21,065 bases of DNA from an uncultured Faecalibacterium sp. (GTDB lineage: Bacteria; Bacillota; Clostridia; Oscillospirales; Ruminococcaceae), in NCBI GenBank assembly GCA_902463905.1, contig CABQHF010000009.1, forward strand, positions 1-21,065, read 5' to 3'. A program made the position numbers and the translations under genes. Under the pieces are notes generated by a model. That model saw nothing but the letters and a program-made list of their open reading frames with translations, was not told where the DNA came from and did no database searches. This document shows positions 1 to 8,131 of the stretch, piece after piece (the stretch's first letter is position 1; each line of letters begins with the position of its first letter).

Positions 1-2
1 CC

Positions 3-1274
3 AACGTGATCTCCATGCTGGTCAACTCCCTGTACAACATCGTGGACAGCCTGTTCGTTGCCCAGATCAGCGAGGACGCCATGACCGCCCTCTCGCTGGT
101 GTACCCCATCCAGAACTTTGCCAACGCCATCGCCATCGGCTTTGGCATCGGCATCAACGCCATGATCGCCCTGTACCTGGGCGCAGGCGACCACAAAAAG
201 GCCGAGACGGCCGCCGCCCACGGCATGGCGCTCAGCCTGCTGCACGGCGTGGTCATCACGGCGGTGAGCATCGCCATCATGCCGGGCTTTCTGCGCCGGT
301 TCACCAGCGACGAGAGCCTGATCGCCTCCGGCATCACCTACTCCACCATCGTGTTCCTGTTTGCCACCATCAACATGGCCGGCCTTGCCTTTGAAAAGAT
401 CTTTCAGGCCGTGGGCCGCATGAAGGTGACCATGGCCGCGCTGATCTTCGGCTGCGCGTGCAACATCATCCTGGACCCCATCCTGATCTTCGGCCTGGGC
501 CCGGTGCCCGCCATGGGCATTGCCGGTGCGGCCCTTGCCACCGGCATCGGCCAGCTGCTGAGCCTGTGCGTATACCTGTGCGTATACCTGCGCACCGAGC
601 TGCCGGTGCGGCTGCGCCGCAGCTGCCTGCGTCCGGACATGGCACTGGACGGCAAGCTGTACGCCATCGGCGTGCCCGCCATCCTGAACTTGGCCCTGCC
701 CTCCCTGCTGGTCACCTTCCTCAACAGCCTGCTGGCCGGTTTCTCCCAGAGCTATGTGGTCATCCTGGGCATCTACTACAAACTGCAGACCTTCCTGTAC
801 CTGCCCGCCAACGGCATCGTGCAGGGCATGCGCCCGCTCATCGGCTACAACTACGGTGCCAAGGAGCACGCCCGCGTGAAGAAACTCTATGACCTCACCC
901 TGCTCATGAGCGCCGCCATCATGGCGCTGGGCACCGTCATCTGCCTGCTGGCCGCCGGCCAGCTCATCGGCATGTTCTCCGCGAACCCGGAGACCATCGC
1001 CGCCGGTACCACGGCCCTGCGCATCATCTGCATCGGTTTCATCGTGTCGGCGGTATCCACCACCTCTTCCGGTGCGCTGGAAGGCCTTGGCAAGGGCGCA
1101 CAGTCGCTGGTCATTTCCCTGTGCCGCTATGTGGTGTTCATCATGCCGCTGGCCGCCGTGCTGTGCAGCTGCCTCGGCCCGGACAGCGTGTGGCACGCCT
1201 TCTGGATCACCGAAGTGCTCACCGCGCTGGTGGCCTACCCGGTGTACCGCCACACCGCCGCGGCAAAGCACTGA
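3..1274 (+). CDS. MATE family multidrug/cation efflux transporter, 5' end missing
   Basis: Integral membrane antiporter that would export drugs or organic cations using a Na+ or H+ gradient. The reading frame is open to the window edge. The first visible residues (ISMLVNSLYNIVDSLFVAQI) match the conserved first helix of MATE proteins, so only a short N-terminal piece lies outside; the GTG at 6 is not the real start. The visible part has alternating hydrophobic helices consistent with most of the usual 12, including the internal conserved segment at about residues 260-290 (LPANGIVQGMRPLIGYNYGA). It ends at TGA 1272-1274 and is followed at once by a terminator, so it is the last gene of its unit and not part of the suf operon. 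The family assignment is firm; the substrate cannot be told. Confidence 0.9.
   Translation, partial: NVISMLVNSLYNIVDSLFVAQISEDAMTALSLVYPIQNFANAIAIGFGIGINAMIALYLGAGDHKKAETAAAHGMALSLLHGVVITAVSIAIMPGFLRRFTSDESLIASGITYSTIVFLFATINMAGLAFEKIFQAVGRMKVTMAALIFGCACNIILDPILIFGLGPVPAMGIAGAALATGIGQLLSLCVYLCVYLRTELPVRLRRSCLRPDMALDGKLYAIGVPAILNLALPSLLVTFLNSLLAGFSQSYVVILGIYYKLQTFLYLPANGIVQGMRPLIGYNYGAKEHARVKKLYDLTLLMSAAIMALGTVICLLAAGQLIGMFSANPETIAAGTTALRIICIGFIVSAVSTTSSGALEGLGKGAQSLVISLCRYVVFIMPLAAVLCSCLGPDSVWHAFWITEVLTALVAYPVYRHTAAAKH
564..587 (+). repeat. 12-bp in-frame tandem duplication in the MATE gene
   Basis: The 12-mer CTGTGCGTATAC occurs twice back to back (564-575 and 576-587) and encodes LCVY twice, in a hydrophobic stretch next to a charged loop. 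Being a multiple of three it keeps the frame. Confidence 0.9.
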
Positions 1275-1285
1275 GTGCCGTTCCC

Positions 1286-1317
1286 GCCTCCCTCCCTGAG
1301 GGGGGCTTTTTTGTTTT
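1286..1317 (+). terminator. Rho-independent terminator after the MATE gene
   Basis: GCCTCCC (1286-1292) pairs with GGGGGGC (1300-1306, one G-T wobble), followed by a T-rich tract to 1317. It lies 12 bases after the stop codon. Confidence 0.8.
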
Positions 1318-1409
1318 TCCGGGGAACTTTTCCTGCACAATCTCCCAGTAACTCAGTGGGAATTCTTTGTGGAATCTGCCAAAGAGTATGAACACTTTAT
1401 TGCACCCTC

Positions 1410-1438
1410 TTGCAATTCCTATCAAAAAGATATAGAAT
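1410..1438 (+). promoter_or_regulatory. Predicted sigma-A promoter of the suf operon
   Basis: -35 TTGCAA (1410-1415), a 17-base spacer and -10 TAGAAT (1433-1438) put the start of transcription near 1445. This leaves a leader of about 70 bases before sufC. It is the best promoter match in the gap. A weak nested hairpin (CACAA 1336-1340 / TTGTG 1367-1371; TCCCA 1343-1347 / TGGGA 1357-1361) lies about 40 bases upstream. Confidence 0.6.
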
Positions 1439-1460
1439 GCACCCAGAGAGTTATCCTAGT

Positions 1461-1494
1461 ACAGCACTCGGATTTGAGTGCCCGGCTGTTTTTT
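1461..1494 (+). promoter_or_regulatory. Terminator-like hairpin / dyad in the suf leader
   Basis: CACTC (1465-1469) pairs with GAGTG (1476-1480). An outer ACAG (1461-1464) pairs with CTGT (1486-1489) around a bulged CCCGG, and a run of six T (1489-1494) follows. It sits between the predicted transcription start and the sufC ribosome site (GGAGGT 1502-1507). It could act as an attenuator in RNA. Alternatively, the CACTC-N6-GAGTG dyad could be a DNA operator for an Rrf2/IscR-like repressor, a class known to control suf genes. The pairing is seen; the function is inferred. Confidence 0.5.
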
Positions 1495-1514
1495 GTTATC
1501 TGGAGGTGCATTTT

Positions 1515-2273
1515 ATGAGCAGCCCGCTGCTGGAAGTCAAAGATCTTCAAGTTACCGTCGGCGAGGAGCAGAAAGTCCTGCTGGACGGCCTGAACCTCAC
1601 CGTTTACCCCGGCGAGACCCATGTCCTCATGGGCCACAACGGTGCCGGCAAATCCACCCTGATGAGCGCCCTCATGGGCGACCCGCGCTATGCCATCACC
1701 CGCGGCTCCATCCTGTTCAACGGGCAGGACGTGACCCACGAGCCTGCGGACGTGCGCGCACGGGCTGGCATATTCCTGTCCTTCCAGACGCCGGAGGAGA
1801 TCCCCGGCATCACGCTGGAAAACTTCCTGCGTACCGCCCAGAACGCCATCACCGGCAAGCCGGTCAAGGTGTTCGCCTTCCGCAGGGAGCTGGCCCAGCA
1901 GATGGAAGCCCTTGGCATGGATCCCTCCTACGCCGACCGCTACCTGAACGTCGGCTTCTCCGGCGGCGAGAAGAAAAAGAGCGAGATCCTGCAGCTGCTG
2001 ATGCTCAAGCCGAAGCTGGCTCTGCTGGACGAGACCGATTCCGGCCTGGACGTGGACGCCGTCAAGACCGTGGCACAGGGCGTGCGCGCCTACCACAACG
2101 AGACCAACGCCCTCATCATCATCACCCACAACGCCAAGATCCTGGAGGGCCTCAAGGTGGATCACGTCCATGTGCTGGATGACGCCCACATCGTGCGCAC
2201 CGGCGGCGACGAGCTGGTGAACGAGATCATCGAGGAGGGCTTCCGTGCGGTGAAGGAGGAGGGCGCAGAATGA
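1515..2273 (+). CDS. sufC: SufC, Fe-S assembly ATPase
   Basis: ABC-type ATPase of the cytosolic SufBCD scaffold; its ATP cycle drives the conformational change that lets SufB and SufD build an Fe-S cluster. The start chosen is ATG 1515, nine residues before the usual SufC opening (LEVKDLQVTV), with GGAGGT at 1502-1507; upstream in-frame codons are leader. The product is 252 aa, the normal SufC size. Walker A is GHNGAGKS (residues 40-47). The signature FSGGEKKKSEI and the Walker B/D-loop LLDETDSGLDVDAVK are the form specific to SufC rather than to transporter ATPases. There are no membrane segments. It is the first gene of sufCBDSU and overlaps sufB by four bases (ATGA), which suggests coupled translation. 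Confidence 0.97.
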   Translation: MSSPLLEVKDLQVTVGEEQKVLLDGLNLTVYPGETHVLMGHNGAGKSTLMSALMGDPRYAITRGSILFNGQDVTHEPADVRARAGIFLSFQTPEEIPGITLENFLRTAQNAITGKPVKVFAFRRELAQQMEALGMDPSYADRYLNVGFSGGEKKKSEILQLLMLKPKLALLDETDSGLDVDAVKTVAQGVRAYHNETNALIIITHNAKILEGLKVDHVHVLDDAHIVRTGGDELVNEIIEEGFRAVKEEGAE

Positions 2274-3688
2274 GAGCCTTTGAAACCGAAAAAGCCGATG
2301 TTGCCGAGGTAGACCGCAGTATCTACGACATCCGGGACGGCCAGAACGCCGCCTTTGAGGTGAACTCCGGCCTGACCAGAGACATCGTGGAGCAGATCTC
2401 CGCCGAAAAGCACGACCCCGAATGGATGAAGGAGTTCCGCCTGAAGGCACTGGACATCTACAACCGGATGCCTGTGCAGAACTGGGGACCTTCCATCGCC
2501 GGGCTGGACATGAACAACATCGTCACCTATGTGCGCCCCAACACCGAGATGCGCGGCAAGTGGAGCGAGGTGCCGGAGGATATCAAGAACACCTTTGAGC
2601 GTCTGGGCATCCCCAAGGCCGAGCGTGCTTCGCTGGCCGGTGTGGGCGCACAGTACGACTCCGAGGTGGTGTACCACAACGTCAAGGCCGAGGTGGCCGC
2701 ACAGGGCGTGGTGTACACCGACATGGAGAGTGCCCTCACCGGCCCCTATGCCGAGATGGTGCGCACCCACTTCATGAAGCTGGTGCCTCCCACCGACCAC
2801 AAATTCGCAGCCCTGCACGGCGCTGTGTGGAGCGGCGGTTCCTTTGTATATGTGCCCGCCGGGGTGCATGTGGAGATCCCGCTGCAGTCCTACTTCCGCC
2901 TGAACGCGCCGGGCGCAGGCCAGTTTGAGCACACCCTGATCATCGTGGACAAGGGCGCTTACCTGCACTTCATCGAGGGCTGCTCCGCGCCCAAATACAA
3001 TGTGGCCAATCTCCACGCCGGCTGCGTGGAGATCTATGTGGGCGAGGGTGCACGGGTGCGCTACTCCACCATCGAGAACTGGTCGAAGAATATGTACAAC
3101 CTGAACACCAAGCGTGCCAGGGTGGAAAAGGGCGGCACCATCGAGTGGGTGTCCGGCTCCTTCGGCTCCCACACCTCCTGCCTGTACCCCATGAGCATCC
3201 TGGCCGGGGAGAACGCCCGTATGGAGTTCACCGGCATCACCTTTGCCGGTGCCGGTCAGGATCTGGACACCGGTGCCAAGGTGGTGCACGCCGCGCCCAA
3301 CACCAGCTCCCACATCACCACAAAATCCATCGCCCGCGACGGCGGCATCTCCAACTTCCGCAGTTCGGTCACCGTGCTGCCGGGTGCAAAGAACAGCAGA
3401 TCCGCCGTCTCCTGCGAGAGCCTGATGCTGGACGACCGTTCCCGCTCGGACACCATCCCCGAAATGGACATCCGCTGTGATGCCGTGGATGTGGGCCACG
3501 AGGCCAGGATCGGGCGCATCAGCGAGGAAGCTGTGTTCTACCTCATGAGCCGCGGCCTTTCCGAAGAGGACGCCCGCGCCCTGATCGTGGGTGGCTTTGC
3601 CGAGCCCATCGCCAAGGAGCTGCCGGTGGAATACGCCGTGGAAATGAACAACCTGATCCATCTGGAAATGAAAGGCAGCATCGGCTGA
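2270..3688 (+). CDS. sufB: SufB, Fe-S scaffold subunit
   Basis: Core scaffold of the SufBCD complex, where sulfur from SufS/SufU and iron are assembled. The 472-aa length is typical. The N-terminal part has the SufB pattern (YDIRDGQNAAFEVNSGLTRD), the central part is a beta-helix, and the C-terminal helix carries the SufC-binding segment (VFYLMSRGLSEEDARALIVGGF). Cys382 in SAVSCESLMLDD aligns with the conserved cysteine of E. coli SufB (C405), which receives sulfur. GHEA at about 409-412 matches the GHEA motif whose glutamate (here Glu411) helps form the cluster at the SufB-SufD interface. The start ATG 2270 overlaps the sufC stop. It sits 15 bases before sufD. Confidence 0.97.
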   Translation: MRAFETEKADVAEVDRSIYDIRDGQNAAFEVNSGLTRDIVEQISAEKHDPEWMKEFRLKALDIYNRMPVQNWGPSIAGLDMNNIVTYVRPNTEMRGKWSEVPEDIKNTFERLGIPKAERASLAGVGAQYDSEVVYHNVKAEVAAQGVVYTDMESALTGPYAEMVRTHFMKLVPPTDHKFAALHGAVWSGGSFVYVPAGVHVEIPLQSYFRLNAPGAGQFEHTLIIVDKGAYLHFIEGCSAPKYNVANLHAGCVEIYVGEGARVRYSTIENWSKNMYNLNTKRARVEKGGTIEWVSGSFGSHTSCLYPMSILAGENARMEFTGITFAGAGQDLDTGAKVVHAAPNTSSHITTKSIARDGGISNFRSSVTVLPGAKNSRSAVSCESLMLDDRSRSDTIPEMDIRCDAVDVGHEARIGRISEEAVFYLMSRGLSEEDARALIVGGFAEPIAKELPVEYAVEMNNLIHLEMKGSIG

Positions 3689-3703
3689 GAGGGGGCATTT
3701 TTG

Positions 3704-4783
3704 ATGAATGAAACGAATATGAACCGCCTGCCGGTGCCCACCTGGAACCAGTGCGGCGTCAACACGGCTCCTGCGGCCGCTGCGCTGCCGGAGCCTGCCG
3801 GGGGCTGGGGCGATGCCAATTTTGCGGTCACCCTGCCTGCCGGTGTCGGGGAGAGCGAGGAAGGATTCACTGATTTTGCAGAGAGCGGCATGGGCGCTGA
3901 GGCCGATGCCTTCCTGCTGGAGAACGCCACCGTCCGCCATGCGCTCACAGTCTCTGAAAACACCGCGGTGGCAGAGCCTGCCGTGTTCGAGTTCACGCTG
4001 GATGCGGCACACCCCGGTGCTTTGAGCGTGCTGGATGTGGACGCAAAGCCGGGCAGCACCCTGACCCTGGTGCAGGTGCTGCGGGGCGACGCCGAAAACG
4101 GCGCTGCCGCCCATCTGGTGCGCATTCGCGCCGCCGAGGGTGCCCATGTGAAGCTGGTGCAGGTGCAGATGCTGGGCAGCCACGCCCGCCGCTGGGACGC
4201 CGTTGCCGTGGAAGAGGGCACCGGCGCAAAGGTGGAACAGGTACGCATCGAGCTGGGCGGCAGCGTTTCGGCCTGCGGCACCCGCGCAGAGCTGAGCTGC
4301 GCAAAATCCGAATATGATCTGGATGCCGTCTATTTCGGCAGCCGGGACGCCGTGCTGGACTACAACGATGTATCGGTCCACACGGCCAAGGACACCCTGT
4401 GCGAGATGCACACCGCCGGTGTGCTGACCGGCAACGCCAGCAAGATCCTGCGCGGCACCATTGATTTCCGCCGGGGTGCCAAGCGCGGCGTCGGCCACGA
4501 GAGCGAGGATGTGCTGCTGTTCAGCCCCACGGCCCGCAACCGCACTGCCCCGCTGATCCTCTGCGGCGAAGAGGAAGTGGAGGGCCAGCACGCCGCTTCC
4601 ATCGGCCGTCTGGATGAAGAAAAACTCTACTATCTGCGCTCCCGCGGGCTTTCCGAGGCACAGGCACGCCGCCTGATGGTGGATGCCCGGTTCGCCCCGG
4701 CGCTGGACAAGATCCCGCTGGATGCCCTGCGCGAAGAGGTGCAGGCCGAAGCTGCAAGGAGGCTGGATGAAGATGCAGAATAA
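3704..4783 (+). CDS. sufD: SufD, Fe-S scaffold subunit
   Basis: Paralogue and partner of SufB in the SufBC2D scaffold, thought to help iron entry. The start is ATG 3704 behind GAGAGGGGG (3686-3694); the TTG three bases upstream is less likely. The product is 359 aa, shorter than the 420-440 aa of Bacillus-type SufD, the deficit being in the N-terminal helical part. The beta-helix core and the C-terminal SufC-binding helix (LYYLRSRGLSEAQARRLMVDARF) are intact. His296 in EGQHAAS matches the conserved SufD histidine (E. coli H360) at the cluster site. The N-terminal 100 residues are poorly conserved and rich in Ala/Glu. The 3' end overlaps sufS. Confidence 0.93.
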   Translation: MNETNMNRLPVPTWNQCGVNTAPAAAALPEPAGGWGDANFAVTLPAGVGESEEGFTDFAESGMGAEADAFLLENATVRHALTVSENTAVAEPAVFEFTLDAAHPGALSVLDVDAKPGSTLTLVQVLRGDAENGAAAHLVRIRAAEGAHVKLVQVQMLGSHARRWDAVAVEEGTGAKVEQVRIELGGSVSACGTRAELSCAKSEYDLDAVYFGSRDAVLDYNDVSVHTAKDTLCEMHTAGVLTGNASKILRGTIDFRRGAKRGVGHESEDVLLFSPTARNRTAPLILCGEEEVEGQHAASIGRLDEEKLYYLRSRGLSEAQARRLMVDARFAPALDKIPLDALREEVQAEAARRLDEDAE

Positions 4784-5993
4784 CCCGTGGGTCAGGGATT
4801 TTCCCATTCTGGCTGCGGACGAGAACGGCAGCCGTCTGGTCTATCTGGACAGCGCCGCTACCACCCAGCACCCCACCCAGGTGCTGGACGCCGTGACCAA
4901 CTATTATAAAAAAGATAACGCCAACCCCCACCGGGGCGTCTACGAACTGGCCATGCGCGCCACCGACGCCCACGAGGGTGCCCGCCACCGGGTGGCGCAG
5001 TTCTTTGGTGCGCAGGATGACGAGATCGTGTTCACCCAGAACACCACCGAAAGCCTGAATCTGGTGGCTTACAGCTACGGGATGCACTTTCTGCATGAAG
5101 GCGACGAGATCGTGATCTCGGTGGCCGAGCACCACTCCAACCTGGTGCCGTGGCAGCGTGTGGCACAGGCCACCGGCGCAAAGCTGGTCTACCTGTACCC
5201 CGACGCCGCCGGTCACCTCACCGAAGAAGAACTGGACAAAAAGATCACCCCGAACACCAAACTGGCGGCCATCGGCATGGTGTCCAACGTGCTGGGCCTG
5301 CGCGCCCCCGTGGAGGCCATCGTGGCCCGCGCCCACGCCGTGGGTGCCGTCGTGGTGCTGGACTGCGCCCAGAGCGCACCCCATATGCCGGTGGATGTGA
5401 AGCAGCTGGACGTGGATTTCGCGGCCTGCTCGGCCCACAAGCTCTATGCGCCCATGGGCATGGGTGCCCTCTACGCCCGGAAGGAGCTGCTGGAAAAGAT
5501 GCCGCCCTTCCTCAGCGGCGGCGACATGATCGGCACCGTGCACGAGCACAGCGCCACCTGGGCGGAAGGCCCCCGCAAGTTTGAGGCCGGCACCCGCAAT
5601 GTGGGCGGCGAAGTGGGTTTTGCCGCTGCGCTGGACTATATGCAGAACATCGGCTGGGATGCCATGATGACCCATGAGCACGCCCTGCTGGACCGGATGC
5701 TGAAGGGCATGGCCCAGATGCCGTGGCTGACCGTCTACGGCGACCCCACCGCCGCCAACCGCTTCGGCGTCGTATCCTTCAACGTGAAGGACGTGCACCC
5801 CCACGATGTGGCCACCATTCTGGATGCCGGCGGCGTGGCCATCCGCGCCGGGCATCACTGCGCACAGCCGCTGATGGATTTTCTCGGCATCGGCTCCTGC
5901 TGCCGCGCCAGCGTGGCCGTCTACAACACCGCAGAGGATGTGGACGCCCTGCTGAACAATCTGGAAATGGTACGAAAGGTGATGGGCTTATGA
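4773..5993 (+). CDS. sufS: SufS, group II cysteine desulfurase
   Basis: PLP enzyme that takes sulfur from L-cysteine, giving alanine and an enzyme persulfide that is handed to SufU. The product is 406 aa from ATG 4773. An in-frame ATG at 4767 is also possible: the ribosome site AAGGAGG (4756-4762) is 10 bases from 4773 but only 4 from 4767. Either start overlaps the end of sufD. Marks of the family are YLDSAATTQHP near the N-terminus, the AEHHSN motif, the PLP lysine K223 in CSAHKLYAPMG, RAGHHCAQPLM, and the catalytic cysteine C377 in SCCRASVAVYNT (one extra Cys directly before it). The short catalytic loop is that of group II enzymes. It overlaps sufU by four bases. Confidence 0.97.
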   Translation: MQNNPWVRDFPILAADENGSRLVYLDSAATTQHPTQVLDAVTNYYKKDNANPHRGVYELAMRATDAHEGARHRVAQFFGAQDDEIVFTQNTTESLNLVAYSYGMHFLHEGDEIVISVAEHHSNLVPWQRVAQATGAKLVYLYPDAAGHLTEEELDKKITPNTKLAAIGMVSNVLGLRAPVEAIVARAHAVGAVVVLDCAQSAPHMPVDVKQLDVDFAACSAHKLYAPMGMGALYARKELLEKMPPFLSGGDMIGTVHEHSATWAEGPRKFEAGTRNVGGEVGFAAALDYMQNIGWDAMMTHEHALLDRMLKGMAQMPWLTVYGDPTAANRFGVVSFNVKDVHPHDVATILDAGGVAIRAGHHCAQPLMDFLGIGSCCRASVAVYNTAEDVDALLNNLEMVRKVMGL

Positions 5994-6427
5994 ATCTGAA
6001 TGAACTGTATACCCAGGTCATTACCGAGAACAGCCGCAGCAAGGCCAACCGCCACCCGGTGGAGAACGCCACCCACAGCCTGGAGGGTGTCAACCCCAGC
6101 TGCGGCGACGACATCACCCTGCAGCTGCGGGTAAAGGACGGCGTCATCGAGGACGCCGGTTTCATCGGCAGCGGCTGCGCCATCTCGCAGGCCTCTGCCT
6201 CCCTGATGATCGACCTGGTCAAGGGCCGCACCGTGGAGGATGCCCGGCGGCTCATCGGCCTGTACTTCGATATGATCAAGGGCAGGATCACCCCGGAACA
6301 GCTGGATGATCTGGAGGATGCCGCCGCCTTGCAGGGCATCGCCCATGTGCCCGCCCGTGTCAAGTGCGCCGTACTGGCATGGCACACGCTGGAAGAAGCA
6401 CTGGACGGCGAGGGCAAGGTACAATAA
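5990..6427 (+). CDS. sufU: SufU, zinc-dependent sulfurtransferase
   Basis: Accepts persulfide sulfur from SufS by zinc-ligand exchange and passes it to the SufBCD scaffold; in Bacillota it replaces SufE. The product is 145 aa from ATG 5990, the normal size. The zinc ligands are all visible: Cys38 and Asp40 in NPSCGDD, Cys63 in GSGCAIS and Cys126 in RVKCAVLAWHTL. The spacing between Cys63 and Cys126, with an insert of about 18-20 residues compared with IscU, is the SufU pattern. The start codon overlaps the sufS stop (ATGA). It is the last gene of the operon and a strong terminator follows within 20 bases. Confidence 0.96.
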   Translation: MNLNELYTQVITENSRSKANRHPVENATHSLEGVNPSCGDDITLQLRVKDGVIEDAGFIGSGCAISQASASLMIDLVKGRTVEDARRLIGLYFDMIKGRITPEQLDDLEDAAALQGIAHVPARVKCAVLAWHTLEEALDGEGKVQ

Positions 6428-6442
6428 ATTTTTGTCCGCCCG

Positions 6443-6481
6443 GAGGGGAGAGTTTTTTGCAGGCTCTCCCCTCTTTTTTTC
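6443..6481 (+). terminator. Rho-independent terminator of the suf operon
   Basis: GAGGGGAGAG (6443-6452) pairs perfectly with CTCTCCCCTC (6464-6473) across an 11-base loop, followed by seven T (6474-6480). It closes the suf transcription unit. Confidence 0.95.
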
Positions 6482-6488
6482 GTTTTGT

Positions 6489-6517
6489 TTGACATTACGC
6501 TGGATCTGCGGTAAAAT
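6489..6517 (+). promoter_or_regulatory. Promoter of the AGCS symporter gene
   Basis: -35 TTGACA (6489-6494, consensus), exactly 17 bases, then -10 TAAAAT (6512-6517). The start would be near 6524, about 60 bases before the coding start. Confidence 0.85.
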
Positions 6518-6530
6518 AAATTGTTTATTT
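6514..6530 (+). promoter_or_regulatory. Palindrome over the -10 box, possible operator
   Basis: AAATAAA-TTG-TTTATTT is a perfect 7-bp inverted repeat that covers the -10 element and the likely transcription start. A protein bound here would block the promoter. No regulator gene lies next to it, so the factor is unknown. Confidence 0.4.
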
Positions 6531-6584
6531 GCCGGCATTGTGGCCGGGAGGGAACGTATTCTGACAGAGGATGTGGGACGAATT

Positions 6585-7976
6585 ATGATCGAAACGATCA
6601 CGGCCGTCAATCAGGCGGTCAACAACTTTATCTGGGGCGTGCCCGCCATGGTGTGCATCATCGGCGTGGGCGTGCTGCTGAGCGTGCGCACCGGCTTTTT
6701 GCAGATCCGCAAATTCCCGTACGCCATCAAGACCACCATCGGGCGCATGTTCCGCAAAAAGGACGCCTCGGACGGTGCCATGACCCCCTTCCAGGCGGTG
6801 TGCACCGCTCTGGCCGGCACCGTGGGCACCGGCAACATTGCCGGTGTGGCGGGCGCCATCGCCATCGGCGGGCCGGGTGCTGTGTTCTGGATGTGGTGCT
6901 CCGCGCTGCTGGGCATGTGCACCAAGTTTGCCGAGGTCACCCTGGCCGTGCATTTCCGCGAGCGCAGTGAGACCGGCGAGTGGGTGGGCGGCCCCATGTA
7001 TTACATCAAGAACGGCCTGAGCCGGAACTGGCAGTTCCTGGCCGTGCTGTACTCCCTGTTCGGCGTGCTGACCGTATTCGGCACTGGCAACGCCACGCAG
7101 GTGAACACCATCGTGGCCGCCGTGGACACCGCCCTGCTGGAGTACGGTCTGGTGGGCAGCGGCTTTTTGAGCACGCTGAACCTCGTGGTAGGCATCATCG
7201 TGGCCATGCTGGTGGCCATGGTGCTGCTGGGCGGCATCAAGCGCATCGGCAGCGTGAGCGAAAAGCTGGTGCCCTTCATGGCGCTGTTCTACATCGTGCT
7301 GGCCGTGGGCGTGGTGGTGCTCAACCTGGCCCGCCTGCCCTATGTGCTGGAGTCCATCGTGGTGGGTGCGTTCACCCCTGCCGCCTTCACCGGCGGCACC
7401 ATCGGCAGCCTGTTCGTCAGCATGCAGAAGGGCGTCTCCCGCGGCATCTTCTCCAATGAGGCCGGCCTTGGTACCGGCTCCATCGCCCATGCCTGCGCCG
7501 ACACCAAAAAGCCGGCGAAGCAGGGCATGTTCGGCATCTTTGAGGTGTTTGCCGACACCATCATCATCTGCACCCTGACCGCCATGGTCATCCTGTGCAG
7601 CGGCACCCCCGTGAACTACGGCACCGCCGCCGGTGCCGAGCTGACCATCTCCGGCTTTACCACCACCTACGGCGGCTGGGCCTCCATCTTCACCGCCGTG
7701 GCGCTCTGCTGCTTTGCCTTCTCCACCATCATCGGCTGGGGCCTGTACGGCTCCCGCTTCCTGGTGTTCCTCTGCCAAAGCGACAAGGTGGCAAAGCCCT
7801 TCTTTGTGGTGTACTCCTTCGTGTCCATCCTGGGCGCGACCGTGGACCTGGGCCTGCTGTGGAGCATCGCCGACACTTTCAACGGCCTGATGAGCATCCC
7901 CAACCTTATCGCGCTGCTGCTGCTCTCCGGCACCGTGGTCAAGCTGACCAGGGAGTTCTTCGCCTCCGAGGGCTGA
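6585..7976 (+). CDS. AGCS family sodium:alanine/glycine symporter
   Basis: Membrane symporter that brings in alanine or glycine with Na+ (AgcS/AlsT family). The product is 463 aa from ATG 6585, which gives the usual family N-terminus (…NNFIWGVPAMVCIIGVGVLLSVRTG). A GTG at 6573 would add only four residues. The ribosome site is weak (GGGA 6574-6577). The family signature is clear: the segment TALAGTVGTGNIAGVAGAI at about residues 73-91, GGPMYYIKNGL near 140, and RGIFSNEAGLGTGSIAHA near 285. Roughly 10-11 hydrophobic helices are seen. It stands alone between two terminators with its own promoter. Confidence 0.95.
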   Translation: MIETITAVNQAVNNFIWGVPAMVCIIGVGVLLSVRTGFLQIRKFPYAIKTTIGRMFRKKDASDGAMTPFQAVCTALAGTVGTGNIAGVAGAIAIGGPGAVFWMWCSALLGMCTKFAEVTLAVHFRERSETGEWVGGPMYYIKNGLSRNWQFLAVLYSLFGVLTVFGTGNATQVNTIVAAVDTALLEYGLVGSGFLSTLNLVVGIIVAMLVAMVLLGGIKRIGSVSEKLVPFMALFYIVLAVGVVVLNLARLPYVLESIVVGAFTPAAFTGGTIGSLFVSMQKGVSRGIFSNEAGLGTGSIAHACADTKKPAKQGMFGIFEVFADTIIICTLTAMVILCSGTPVNYGTAAGAELTISGFTTTYGGWASIFTAVALCCFAFSTIIGWGLYGSRFLVFLCQSDKVAKPFFVVYSFVSILGATVDLGLLWSIADTFNGLMSIPNLIALLLLSGTVVKLTREFFASEG

Positions 7977-7999
7977 GCACTGTTTTCCTGATAAGATCC

Positions 8000-8041
8000 A
8001 AAGGACTGCTGTACCGTAAAAGGTGCAGTGGTCCTTTTTTC
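8000..8041 (+). terminator. Rho-independent terminator after the AGCS gene
   Basis: A 16-bp stem with three wobble pairs (AAAGGAC… from 8000, …GTCCTTT to 8036), closed by a GTAAAA loop, is followed by T to 8040. Confidence 0.93.
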
Positions 8042-8131
8042 GTAAAATTTTGCTTTTCTGCAATTTTTGCCGCCGCCTGTCCGTATTTAAGATAAACAGG
8101 AACGAACTTTCACTGGCAGAACGGAGGGAGC

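Noticed and set aside
2162..4807. Minus-strand open frame of 881 codons antisense to sufB and sufD
   Set aside because: No ribosome site or recognisable domain. The composition (His/Gly/Val/Gln rich) is the shadow of GC-rich codon use in two well-identified genes. The same applies to long antisense frames at 4521-5858, 6525-8063 and 12618-14300.
6585..6587. Start of the symporter far upstream in the open frame (6306 onward)
   Set aside because: That part overlaps sufU, its terminator and the symporter promoter. Family proteins start near MIETITAVNQ.
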